Source: Bradyrhizobium embrapense (GTDB lineage: Bacteria; Pseudomonadota; Alphaproteobacteria; Rhizobiales; Xanthobacteraceae). From it: DNA of 64,000 nucleotides. Positions 42,326 to 51,900 of the stretch are shown in pieces (positions within the stretch are counted from its first letter, which is position 1; each line of letters opens with the position of its first letter). A program made the translations under genes and the position numbers. The DNA lies in contig NZ_LFIP02000001.1 in the NCBI RefSeq assembly GCF_001189235.2, positions 248,001 to 312,000 of the forward strand, in the 5' to 3' direction. The notes beneath the pieces are model-generated. The model did not search any database. It was not told where the DNA came from and saw only the letters and a list, made by a program, of their open reading frames with translations.

Positions 42326-43102
42326 TCAGTAGCGCGCGATCACCGGCGCGTCGAATTTGTAGTTCATGCGCACCACCGCCCACTGAATGTCGCGCGGCTT
42401 GCCGTCGAACGTGTAGGTGCCCGCCGCGGTGCCGGCGAGCTGATAGGTCTGCCGCTCGAAGGCCGCGTAATTGTATTCGACGCCGATGGTCCAGTTGCGG
42501 GTGATGCCGTATTCCCAGCCGGCGCCGACCGTCCAGCCGCTGGCCCAATGGGTCTGGCTGCCGGAGCCGGTTGCCGGCGGAACATTGTCGACGACGGACA
42601 GGCGGTTGTTCACGCCGGCATAGCCGCCCTTGAAATAAAGCAGATTGTTCTGGATCGCGTAGCCGGCGCGACCGACGATCGTTGCCATGACGTTCGTGCG
42701 CCAGCTGAATTGATCGTCGCGGCCGACGCCGAACACCGTGTTGGTGACGCGGCCGGAATTGTCGAGCCCGGAGATCGTGCCCTCGACGCCGAACACGAAG
42801 TCGTTGGCCTGCCAGTTGTAGCCGATCTGGCCGCCCCCCATGAAGCCTGAGCCGCGCTGCCGGAAGCCCTGGCCGGGCGCGAGATCGCCGAACGCCGTCG
42901 TGTTCGCGCTGTTGATCCACTGCTGGTTGGTCCAGGCGCCGCCGAGATGGCCGCCAATGTAGAAGCCGGACCAGTTATAGAGCGCCTCCACATAGGCCGG
43001 CGCCTTGGTGTACGGACGGGCGGCAAGATCGGCGGCCGATGCGGCACTGAGGCCGAGCGCCGTGGTCACGGTGAGCGCGGCAATGAATTTGGCATGAGAC
43101 AT
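42326..43102 (-). CDS. Outer-membrane beta-barrel protein (Omp25/Omp31 type)
   Basis: A 258-residue paralogue of the protein at 40511. The signal peptide (HAKFIAALTVTTALGLSAAS) is followed by ADLAARPYTKAPAYVEALYN and WSGFYIGGHLGGAW, then barrel strands ending in VVRMNYKFDAPVIARY. GGGGATG lies 6 nt before the ATG at 43102. The two barrels differ clearly in loops, suggesting different surface exposure or an old duplication. Confidence 0.9.
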   Translation of the reverse strand: MSHAKFIAALTVTTALGLSAASAADLAARPYTKAPAYVEALYNWSGFYIGGHLGGAWTNQQWINSANTTAFGDLAPGQGFRQRGSGFMGGGQIGYNWQANDFVFGVEGTISGLDNSGRVTNTVFGVGRDDQFSWRTNVMATIVGRAGYAIQNNLLYFKGGYAGVNNRLSVVDNVPPATGSGSQTHWASGWTVGAGWEYGITRNWTIGVEYNYAAFERQTYQLAGTAAGTYTFDGKPRDIQWAVVRMNYKFDAPVIARY

Positions 43103-43299
43103 GGTGACATCCCCAGATTGTCCGATGGGGAGAGCTTTCCCAGAGAGACCCTTACCAAAAGCAACCCGCGGGAACCGGCGGTGCGGAATCCATGTGCGCC
43201 GGTTTCGAATCATGTCTGTCTGTTGCAATCACGCAACTTCCAACGGTCCCTTTAAGCAGCTGTTATCCTTGATAATTTCCTTCTCTGCAACGATGCCTG

Positions 43300-44544
43300 T
43301 CAGTTCGCGGCCGGCGAATGGACGTGCTCCGGCCGCACCCCGACCGCGACAAGACGCGCCGTCAGCCCTTGCAGCCAGGGCATCGCGGTGATCAACCGCA
43401 ACGCGAACGGCACCGGTTGATGGCCGCCCTTCAGCGCGGCGCTGATGATGTTGTTCTGCGCGATCACCTGCATGCGCTGCGTCACCCGCACCGGGAATTC
43501 GCGCCGACGGCGCACGGCATCGAGCTCGTGCTCCGTCGGACAGCCTTGTGCGAGCCTGACCGCCAGGATGTTTGCGGTCGCGACCGCGTCTTGCACCGCG
43601 AGGTTGACGCCGACGCCACCGATCGGCGACATCGCATGCGCGGCGTCGCCGATGCAGAGCAGTCCGGGACGGGTCCAGCGCGTCAGGCGATTGATCGCGA
43701 CCGTGAGCAGCTTGACGTCGTCAAAGCTTTTCACATCGGCAATGCCGGCCTTGAGGATCGGCGCGAGCCGCAGCACGTCGTCGAGCAGCGCCGGCAATCC
43801 CCTCGCCTTCACGGCCTCGTACTGTCCCTTGGCGATCACATAGGCGCATTGCCAATAGTCGCCGCGATCGAACGTCACCATCATCTTGCCGTGGTCGATG
43901 CGGGCGAACAGATTCTCGGTCTCGTCGGGGCGCCGCCCGACCCGAAACCACAGCACGTCCATCGGCGCCCCGATCTCCTCGACGACGAGGCCGGCGCGCT
44001 CGCGCACGATCGAATGGCGGCCGTCGCAGCCGATGGTGAGATCCGCCTCGATCTCGATCGGGCCATCGGGGGTGTTCACATGGACGCCCGCAACAGCATC
44101 GCCGCGCCGAATCAGGTCGGTCGCCTCGGCGCTCATCAGCACCTTGAGCGAGGGGAAACGCCTGCCGCTCTCGCGCAGGAAATTGAGGAAGTCCCACTGC
44201 GGCATCATCGCGATGAACGGATATTTGACGCTGAGACGGCTGAGGTCGGCGATCCGCACCGCGGTGCCACCGAACATGCCGTCGAGCTTCTGGATGTCCT
44301 GGTGCGGCAGCTTCAGGAAGCCATCGATCAGTCCGAGTTCATCCATCACCTGCAGGGTCGACGGATGCACGGTATCGCCGCGGAAGTCGCGGAAGAAGTC
44401 GGCGTGCTTCTCCAGCACCACGACATCGACCCCGGCGCGCGCAAGCAGATAGCCGAGCATCATGCCGGCCGGCCCGCCCCCGACCACGCAGCAGCGCGCC
44501 TTCATCTGACGCGTGTTCGATCCTGCCTGATTGCCTGCATCCAT
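43300..44544 (-). CDS. FAD-dependent aromatic-type monooxygenase/oxidoreductase
   Basis: A 414-residue flavoprotein of the UbiH/p-hydroxybenzoate hydroxylase (FAD_binding_3) class. CCVVGGGPAGMMLGYLLARAG binds FAD, IGCDGRHSIVRE is the DG motif, and LLCIGDAAHAMSPIGGVGVN is the GD motif. Members hydroxylate phenolic or quinone-type substrates with NAD(P)H; the target is unknown. The ATG at 44544 is used; Asn/Gln-rich first 13 residues are probably not conserved. Adjacent to a caspase-like gene on the same strand, 66 bp apart. Confidence 0.85.
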   Translation of the reverse strand: MDAGNQAGSNTRQMKARCCVVGGGPAGMMLGYLLARAGVDVVVLEKHADFFRDFRGDTVHPSTLQVMDELGLIDGFLKLPHQDIQKLDGMFGGTAVRIADLSRLSVKYPFIAMMPQWDFLNFLRESGRRFPSLKVLMSAEATDLIRRGDAVAGVHVNTPDGPIEIEADLTIGCDGRHSIVRERAGLVVEEIGAPMDVLWFRVGRRPDETENLFARIDHGKMMVTFDRGDYWQCAYVIAKGQYEAVKARGLPALLDDVLRLAPILKAGIADVKSFDDVKLLTVAINRLTRWTRPGLLCIGDAAHAMSPIGGVGVNLAVQDAVATANILAVRLAQGCPTEHELDAVRRRREFPVRVTQRMQVIAQNNIISAALKGGHQPVPFALRLITAMPWLQGLTARLVAVGVRPEHVHSPAAN

Positions 44545-44610
44545 GATGCCGTCCGTAGCGTTGCCTCACCGCCTCCACTGTAACGCGGAGCGGACGACAA
44601 GGATGCAAGG

Positions 44611-46119
44611 CTATCGCCTGAAGGTCTTGATTTCCGACACGCTGCCGTCGCGGTAGGTCAGTTCCACCGAGACCGACTTGGTCTGCGGCGCGAGCTTCAG
44701 ATAGGGCTGCGCATCGGACGGGATTGCGCCCGGATCGCGCGAATTGCAGGCCGGCATCTTCAGCACCTTGTCCGGCACCGCGGTGTCGATGCCGATCCGC
44801 ACCTCGCGGATCGCGCAGCGATACGACATCAGGTGGGTGTAGTAGACGAGCAGCCCGTTGAACTCGCGGAACGACAGCCAGCTCGTCGCGGTCATGTCGA
44901 GGATCTTGCGCTGGTCGCGGATCAGCGCGGCGTCGGGATCGAACTTGATCGGGAACGGCCCCTGCATCTCGCCTTGCGTATCGACATAGCGGAGCTCGAT
45001 CGTCGCCGCCGGCGCGTCCGCCGGCAGCTCGATCGAGGGATTGGGCATCCGCTTGCGAGTGCGCGGATCGAGCGTGTCCATGAAGCCGGTTTCGCGGAAG
45101 TCGCCGCTGTCGCCGATCCGCCAGGAGATGCCGAGCGTCGGATCGGCGATCGAGAACACGACGGTCCAGCCGCCATTGTGCCGCGAGAAGCTCGCGATCG
45201 GCGCGTTGATCGAGTCTTCCTTCGGCAGCTTCGGCACCGAGACCGGCGGCAGCGCGGCCACCTGCTGCGGCGGAGCCGACGGCTTGGCCGCCTCGGCCAG
45301 CGCCTCTGCCTTCCCTTTGGCAATCCCGTTCAGGAAAACGTCGTCGACCATCTGGTCGAAATAGACCGGGATCTGCTTGTGCTTCACCGTCTCGGCCATT
45401 TCGCTGACCAGACGCCGCGTGCGCTGCGCGACCTGCACCAGGTTTTCGCCGGGCTGCAGCAGCTCCTTGGCGAAGGTTCGCGTGAATACCGAATTGGGAT
45501 TGGCGTCGTCGTTCGAAAGGCGGTCGAGCGCGGTCTGGCGCGGCCCTGCCGAAAACACCGAGAACACGCCTTCAGGCAGTTGCGTCATCGGCGCGAGGCC
45601 ACCACCGCCGGCAACCGCCCGCGTGCCGGCGCGCTCGAACGGATTGTTGCGGCAGGCGTCGAACACCAGGATCGAGGTCCGCGCCTTCTTGTTCTGCAGC
45701 CGTTCGATAATGCGATCGGCGAGCACCGAGGCGTCGCGCACCAGCTCCTCTTGCCCTTCGGTGGCGGCCGGCACGTCGGTCGGCAGCAGGAAATTCTGGC
45801 CGGCGATCTCGAAGCCGTGGCCGGCATAGAAGAAGAATGCAGTGTCGCCCGGCTCCACGGTGCGGTCGAAGGCGAGCAGCGTTTCGGAAAACGCCTGCCG
45901 GTTCAGATTCTCGGCCACCATGACGTTGAAACCGAGCTGCTTGAGCGTGTCGCCCATGGTGCGGGCGTCGTTGACCGCCTTCTGTAGCTTGGGCACGTTC
46001 CTGTAATCATTGTTGCCGATCACCAGCGCGACGCGCTTTTGGGCCTGGGCGGGCGCCGCCGATGCGACGAAGGCGACCGCCAACAGCGTCGCGGAAAGTC
46101 TCGAAAGCCAGCTCTTCAT
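44611..46119 (-). CDS. Secreted caspase-like (peptidase C14) protein
   Basis: A 502-residue exported protein. After the signal peptide (SATLLAVAFVASAAPAQA), a p20-like caspase fold spans about residues 28-260 with the catalytic dyad His101 (FFFYAGHGFEI) and Cys156 (LVFDACRNNPF), plus RVALVIGNNDYRNVPKL at strand 1. The C-terminal half (about 300-502) has beta-rich repeats of unknown type. These orthocaspase relatives are common in alphaproteobacteria; targets are unknown. The ATG at 46119 has GGGAA just upstream. Confidence 0.88.
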   Translation of the reverse strand: MKSWLSRLSATLLAVAFVASAAPAQAQKRVALVIGNNDYRNVPKLQKAVNDARTMGDTLKQLGFNVMVAENLNRQAFSETLLAFDRTVEPGDTAFFFYAGHGFEIAGQNFLLPTDVPAATEGQEELVRDASVLADRIIERLQNKKARTSILVFDACRNNPFERAGTRAVAGGGGLAPMTQLPEGVFSVFSAGPRQTALDRLSNDDANPNSVFTRTFAKELLQPGENLVQVAQRTRRLVSEMAETVKHKQIPVYFDQMVDDVFLNGIAKGKAEALAEAAKPSAPPQQVAALPPVSVPKLPKEDSINAPIASFSRHNGGWTVVFSIADPTLGISWRIGDSGDFRETGFMDTLDPRTRKRMPNPSIELPADAPAATIELRYVDTQGEMQGPFPIKFDPDAALIRDQRKILDMTATSWLSFREFNGLLVYYTHLMSYRCAIREVRIGIDTAVPDKVLKMPACNSRDPGAIPSDAQPYLKLAPQTKSVSVELTYRDGSVSEIKTFRR

Positions 46120-46368
46120 CCCAATTCCCGCTTGCACGACACCTGCGCCGCTCGTGCGACCGCCGCCTAATAGTCGGATCAGCCGTTTGGCGGGTTCAAG
46201 GCCGACGCCGGATGGCCGCCGTGACCGCCGCCTGGCGACCTTCTTGGCCACCATGGGGCGCCCCGTCGGTCTCAGGTCAAGTTTCTTTTTACGGCCCACG
46301 TGATAGATTCCGTCCTCCATCCGGCGCGAACTCTCCGCACGTCCCAAGGGCACTCCAGGGGCTTTTCC

Positions 46369-47322
46369 GTGTACACATGGTCTACTGAGCAAGTCGATCC
46401 CTGTGATCGCTTCGACTATTGGCGCGAGGTGCGCGCCAAGGGGTTGTTCGGCGTCACCGCGGAACTCGAACCCGAGCGCCGCCGCGACTTTTTCGGCGAG
46501 TTCTCGCTGCGCCAGCTCGGCGACGCCGGGCTGGTCGAGCTGCGTGCCTCGCCCTACCGCGTCGAGCGCCGCGCCGGCGACATCGCGGACGCCCGCAGCG
46601 ACAGCCTGTGCATCTATCAGCAGCTCGGCGGTGGCGGCTGGTTCGGCGGCGCGCGGCTCGATGAATTCGCGGTGCGCGATGGCATGTTCGCGACCAGCTA
46701 TTCGGACCTGCCCTATCGCACCACCCCACTGCACGATGACGGCTTCCATCTGCGCATCATCAAGATCCCGGTCACGAACGTCGTCCCGCCGGGTGCCGAG
46801 CTCGGCGAATTGGTCCCGAAGCCCGTGCAGGATGAGACCGCGCTGCAGCCACTGCTGGAATCCTGCTTCCGCGACCTCGTCGAACGCCATGACGCCAGCG
46901 CGGCGGATGCGGCCCCGATGGTGCAGGCACTTGCCCATATCGCGCTGATCGAGCGCGGCATCATGCGGCCGAAGAGCCGGCTTGCGCAGCAGGCCCTGCG
47001 AAGCGCCCATCTGTCGCTGGCTCGCCGCCTGATACGGCGGCATCTATCGAGTGCGGCGCTGACGCCAACCCTGATTGCCGGCCTGCTCGGCATCTCGGTG
47101 CGTCACCTGCACATCCTGTTCGAGGAGACGGAGAAGACCTTCTCGGAGACGGTCACCGCACTTCGGCTCGCGCAAAGCCGCCGCCTGCTCCGCGAGCAGT
47201 CCGGGCAGACGATCGCCGAGGTCGCGTTCGCCTGCGGCTTCGAGAGCCTCGCGACGTTCTACCGCCTCTTCAATGCGTCCGAAGGGATGACACCGGGCGA
47301 TTACCGGGCACGGGTGGCCTGA
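46369..47322 (+). CDS. AraC family transcriptional regulator
   Basis: A 317-residue regulator from the GTG at 46369 (AGGGG 7 nt upstream); an earlier GTG at 46300 has no ribosome-binding site and would add 23 residues. The N-terminal ~170 residues are an AraC-binding-like sensor domain (CDRFDYWREVRAKGLFGV), and the C-terminal AraC HTH pair contains PTLIAGLLGISVRHLHILFE and IAEVAFACGFESLATFYRLF. The ligand is unknown. It is divergent from the caspase-like gene and upstream of a truncated AraC copy and the autotransporter. Confidence 0.85.
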   Translation: MYTWSTEQVDPCDRFDYWREVRAKGLFGVTAELEPERRRDFFGEFSLRQLGDAGLVELRASPYRVERRAGDIADARSDSLCIYQQLGGGGWFGGARLDEFAVRDGMFATSYSDLPYRTTPLHDDGFHLRIIKIPVTNVVPPGAELGELVPKPVQDETALQPLLESCFRDLVERHDASAADAAPMVQALAHIALIERGIMRPKSRLAQQALRSAHLSLARRLIRRHLSSAALTPTLIAGLLGISVRHLHILFEETEKTFSETVTALRLAQSRRLLREQSGQTIAEVAFACGFESLATFYRLFNASEGMTPGDYRARVA

Positions 47323-48176
47323 GCGCGGACGGGCCTCGCAATGTTGGCGGGCCGGCACTCGGGCGCTGGTGAGACAGATCGACCGGCGGTTCTCGATAAC
47401 GCCAAGCCGACATGGCCTGCTGATCAGCTAAAGAGTCGGTCGCTACGTTCGGGGCGGAACTGCTTCATTAGCCAATCTGACTGCATCGTCGTCGGCTTTT
47501 TTCACAAGTTCAGGCCATCGCGCCACCGAAATGCGACGAGCAAAATAGAGGGCAGCTGGGGCAGCCAGAGGAACGCGAAAAGCGCAGAACCACGCTCACT
47601 GATTCCTCGCGACATCATCTCACAGGCGATGGCTAGAAGCGTTGGCACAAAGATGCAGAGCGCAATCAGCAGGGTTCGTTCGCGGACCTGCATCTGCTCG
47701 GCGGACCAACTTCCTTTTATAGGAACCGCATCTATCCACCAGAAGCCACGAACCCAGAATTCGTTGGTTGGCAGATGCACACGTCCGCCGAGCCGCTAGG
47801 CAGCCGCATCGTCACCTCTCATCACCTCCCGCGGGAACAATGTGCTGGCGAGGCCGCGCAATCCGGGCAGGTTAAGTGGCCACGCAGCGATCAGCCATAC
47901 AATCAGGCTGCGCTTGGAGCCAAGCTGCAAATAATCGTTCAAGAAGTCTGAAAGTCCGCTCCGGGTCACAATAGCGGACTTCGTGCGCCTTTCCCGCAAT
48001 GACCGGCCCGCCGGCCGATCCGAAGCTCTCACGACCGAACTGAACAGCCTGCGCGCATTGAGAAGATATTTTCCGGCGATTTCGCCAGAACAATGCAGGC
48101 GCTTCGCCCGGTCGCGGCACAGCAAATCTCCTGACCGGCGACGCGCGCGCTCACGCGGAGCGAGGGATCACGCACG
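47323..48176. other. Region with weak open frames between two AraC genes
   Basis: About 850 bp of lower-GC, gene-poor DNA. The best candidate is a membrane protein at 47502-47780 (annotated separately). A second minus-strand frame at 47796-48125 ending with one hydrophobic segment has no ribosome-binding site and is not called. I see no transposase remnant, inverted repeat or tRNA. Confidence 0.4.
47502..47780 (-). CDS. Hypothetical two-span membrane protein
   Basis: A 92-residue frame from a GTG, reading protein-like: NEFWVRGFWWIDAVPIKG followed by two hydrophobic segments (LLIALCIFVPTLLAIACEM and FAFLWLPQLPSILLVAF). Base use is less GC-rich than neighbours, suggesting transfer or relaxed selection. 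No ribosome-binding site of note and no family recognised. Confidence is low to moderate. Confidence 0.4.
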   Translation of the reverse strand: MHLPTNEFWVRGFWWIDAVPIKGSWSAEQMQVRERTLLIALCIFVPTLLAIACEMMSRGISERGSALFAFLWLPQLPSILLVAFRWRDGLNL

Positions 48177-48797
48177 ATGCGCGGTAAGCGCCAGGAACAC
48201 AGCCCGGAAGGCTTGGTTGGCATACGCGTGTCTGACGCCGCGGGCCTGCAGGCGGATCCAACTTCGGCCCCCCGGCCGGCTCGTCAGGACGCTCCGACGA
48301 CAAGCGATCGGGGCTGGGCGCCGTTGCTCGAAGCCTGCCTTGCCGACTTCAACGAAGCCACCGAGGCCGGTGATACCGCTCGCATTTCCGCGCTGGTCAA
48401 GATCGTGGCGGAGCTCGCGCTGATCGAGCGGGGCGCGATCAGGCCGGGCAGCCGCCGCGCCCAGCAGGCGCTGCGGGTCGGCCGGCTCAGCCTCGCACGC
48501 CGCCTGATCACGCGTCATCTCGCGAAGCCGGCGCTGTCGCCAGGCATGGTCGCCGAGATGCTCGGCGTCTCGGTCCGCTACCTGCACGTCCTGTTCGAAG
48601 CGACCGGGGCGAGCTTCTCGCAGACCGTCACGGCCCAGCGCCTGAGCGAGAGCCGCAGGCTGCTTCGTGAGAAGCCGCCTCGGCCGATCGCCGATATCGC
48701 GCTCGCCTGCGGGTTCGGCAGCCTCGCCACGTTCTACCGGATCTTCAGTGCCTCCGAAGGCCTGACGCCAGGTGAGTACCGGGCTGCGGGGCACTAG
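48177..48797 (+). pseudogene. Truncated AraC family regulator
   Basis: A frame whose last ~160 residues align along their whole length with the C-terminal half of the AraC protein at 46369 (for example LIERGAIRPGSRRAQQALR against LIERGIMRPKSRLAQQALR, and IADIALACGFGSLATFYRIF). The N-terminal sensor domain is replaced by 40 residues of unrelated, Pro/Ala-rich sequence. It is either a pseudogene of a once full-length paralogue or a DNA-binding-only protein. Located 175 bp before the autotransporter. Confidence 0.6.
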
Positions 48798-48972
48798 CGC
48801 CTGGCGGCGCTGCCGCGCGGCCGAAACGCTCCGTGCAGCATGATGCCGGGCAGCCACACCTGAACGCATTTTCGCAGCAGCCGCATTTTGGATCGACGGT
48901 ATGCGCGCACTGAGAAGACGCCGCGCGACGGTTGCGCCAGAAACATACGGTTACAATATTGGGGGCATGGTC

Positions 48973-51900
48973 ATGATCGGCATCGGCGGCAGGCTGAGGA
49001 TGTGGCGCGGCGCGCTGCTCGGCTCGGCGTCACTGATTGCGATGGCCTCCACGGCCGAGGCGACGGCCCCCTGCTCTGGCGTCGGCACCGCCGACGTGCT
49101 CTGTGACGCCGCCCATCCGTCGGACGGCGGGCTCAGCGTCAATTTCGGCGGCGATCTCACCGTGAACGTCAATGCCGGCGCAGGGATCAACTCCCGTGGC
49201 GCCACCGCGAACAGCGGCGGCAACCTGACGTTCAATCACAACGATCCCGCCGGCATCACGTCATCGTCCATTTACGACGGCATCGGGCTCAGCGCCCAAG
49301 GCGCGATCACCTACAGAGGGTCAGCCGACGTCACCTCCAATGGGTATGCGATCAGTGCCCAGATGGGCCTCGGTCCGGTCTCCATTACGCAGACCGCCGG
49401 CACGATCAGGGGCGGCACCGGCATCGAGGTCACGGGCTTAGGAGCGGGCAACAGCGTCAATATCAACACGACCGGAAGCCAGATCGTGGCGGGTCTGGGA
49501 ATCTACCTTCGGACCGATGGCCCACAATCCGACGTCACGATCGCGACAGGCACGATCACCAGCACCACTCCGACGTTAGGCAGCGCAATGTTCGTCCGGA
49601 CGGGACAGATCACCCACACTGCGCGCAACCTGTCCGTGACGACGAACGGCGCGGTCACCGGCAACATCGATCTGCAGAACGGCGGCGTCGGCACCGTCGA
49701 CCTCACCACCAACGCGAGCGTCGCGGGCAACATCACCCTCGAGAGCAACAATTCGGCCAATAGCAGCGCGTTCACGGCGAAGCTCAATCAGGATGTCAGT
49801 GGCTCCGTGAGCTTGCAGAACTACGGCACCGGCACCATGACGGTCCGAACGCGCGACATCACGGGCGGCACGCTGTCCGTTTACGACGCGGGCGGCGCCA
49901 ACAACAGCCTCGTCGTGGACGGCAATATTGCCAAGGGAAACCGCCCGGACACGGCCTACTACGGCGCCCTGGCGACCGTCAGTTTCTCTGGTGCCAGCGG
50001 CACCAACACGGCGACCTTCAATGGCGACATCTCCGGAGTCTTTGACACTAGAACTTCGACCTCCGCTTCGGCCGGTGGCAGCGTCGCCGGTCTTTCCGCC
50101 GGATTGGGAAGCACATCCAGCGACGGCTCGGCGGCGCTGAACGTCAACGGATCGATCACGGTTACCGGCATGACGCCGTCCGGCAAGGTCGCAAATGTCA
50201 CCGGAGCGTCCCTGGGCGCCTCCGGTGTGGTCCCGATCGACTTCAATCTGCACGGCGCAGTGACGGCAACCTCGATCAGCGATACCGCCTCAAACGTCAT
50301 CGGCATCAGCGTCGCACAGAACAATCTGACCACGACCCGGTTGACGGTCGATGGCGCCGTGACGGCCACCGCCATCGGCACCGGCAGCACGGCGACCGGA
50401 ATCACGGCCTCAACCCTCAGCCTTCCGCCGACCCTCATCGGCACCGGCACGCTCACCGTTCGCGCCAATGGCGACGTGACCGCTGCCTCCGACGGTGCCG
50501 CGACCGGTATCGCGCTGAGCCGCGGCATTTCCAGGTTCTCGACCCTCACCGCGGGACTCGGCGGCATCGATCTCGACACCAAGGGGACTGTGAGCGCGAC
50601 CTCGACGAGCGCGGCGGCGATCGGCATCAGCGGCATCATCACCCACGGCGCCGACAATGCCGCAACACTGGCGCTGCGCGCGGAAGGCAACGTCATTGCG
50701 AACGGCACGGCCGCCGGCAGCTACGGCATCCTCGCCCAACGCGACGGTCTCGGCGACATCAAGATCGATGCGCTGGCCGGTGTGCAGAGCAGTGGCATCG
50801 GCATCTCCGCGTCGCGCTCGACCCCCGGCAACATCTTCATCACGACAGGCACCTTCGTCACCGGCACCACCGGCATCAAGACGTCGGGCGGCACGACCAC
50901 GCTGATCGCCAACGGCACCATCACCGGCACCGGCGGCACCGCCGTGCAGTTCGGCGGCACCAACGATTTGCTGCAAGTCCAGTCCGGCGCCGTGTTCAAC
51001 GGCAACATCGTCGGCAGCGGGACCAGCATCGTGCAATTCGGCGGCACGACCGCTTCGAGCTTCGACCTGTCGAAGCTCGGCACCGGCTTCGTCAATTTCG
51101 GGGTTCTTGCCGGCTCGAACTGGAGCTTCACCGGCAGCTCCAACTTTGCCGGGTCCGTCAATGTCGACAGCACCTTCATCCTCAACGGCGCGATGCCGAA
51201 CGCCAGCGTCACCGTCGGCCCAAACGGCACGCTCGGCGGCAACGGCACCATCGGCAACACGGTGATCAGCGGCACACTGTCGCCCGGCAACTCGCCGGGG
51301 ACGATCACGATGGCAAGCCTGACCATAACGGCCGCGGCGACCTATCTGGTGCAGGTCACCAACACGATCAGCGACAAGGCGATCGTCACCGGCACCGCCA
51401 ACCTTGCCGGCAATGTCGTCGTCGAGCCGCTCGAGCGGATCACGAAGAAGACCACCTACACGATCGTCAATGCGGGAACGCTGAGCGGCACGTTCGGCTC
51501 GGCCAGCCTGTTGCTTGCCAACGACCTCGCACGCAATCCGGTGCTGAGCTATGTCGGCAACGACGTGCTGCTGTCGGTCGATCCCGGCCTGCTCTCCCCG
51601 ATCCTGCCGGCCAACGCCAGCATCAACCACAGAAGCGTCGCCGGTGCGATCGACAACAGCCTACTCGGCGGCGCCAACCTCTCCAACGCCTTCAGCGCGA
51701 TCTTCAAGGTGTCGGGCGACAATCTCCTGAGCGGCCTGACCCAGCTCTCCGGCGAGAGCGCCGCCGGATCGCAGCAGACCACGTTCAACGCGATGAACCA
51801 GTTCATGGGTACGCTGCTCGATCCATTCATCGACGGCCGCGCCGCGACGGCGATCCCGGCCGGCGCCCCGGCCTACGCTGATGACAATTCGCTGGCTTAT

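Noticed and set aside
47796..48125. A 109-codon minus-strand frame with one hydrophobic segment
   Set aside because: The second half is somewhat protein-like (SKRSLIVWLIAAWPLNLPG) but there is no ribosome-binding site and the N-terminal half looks random; not strong enough to call.
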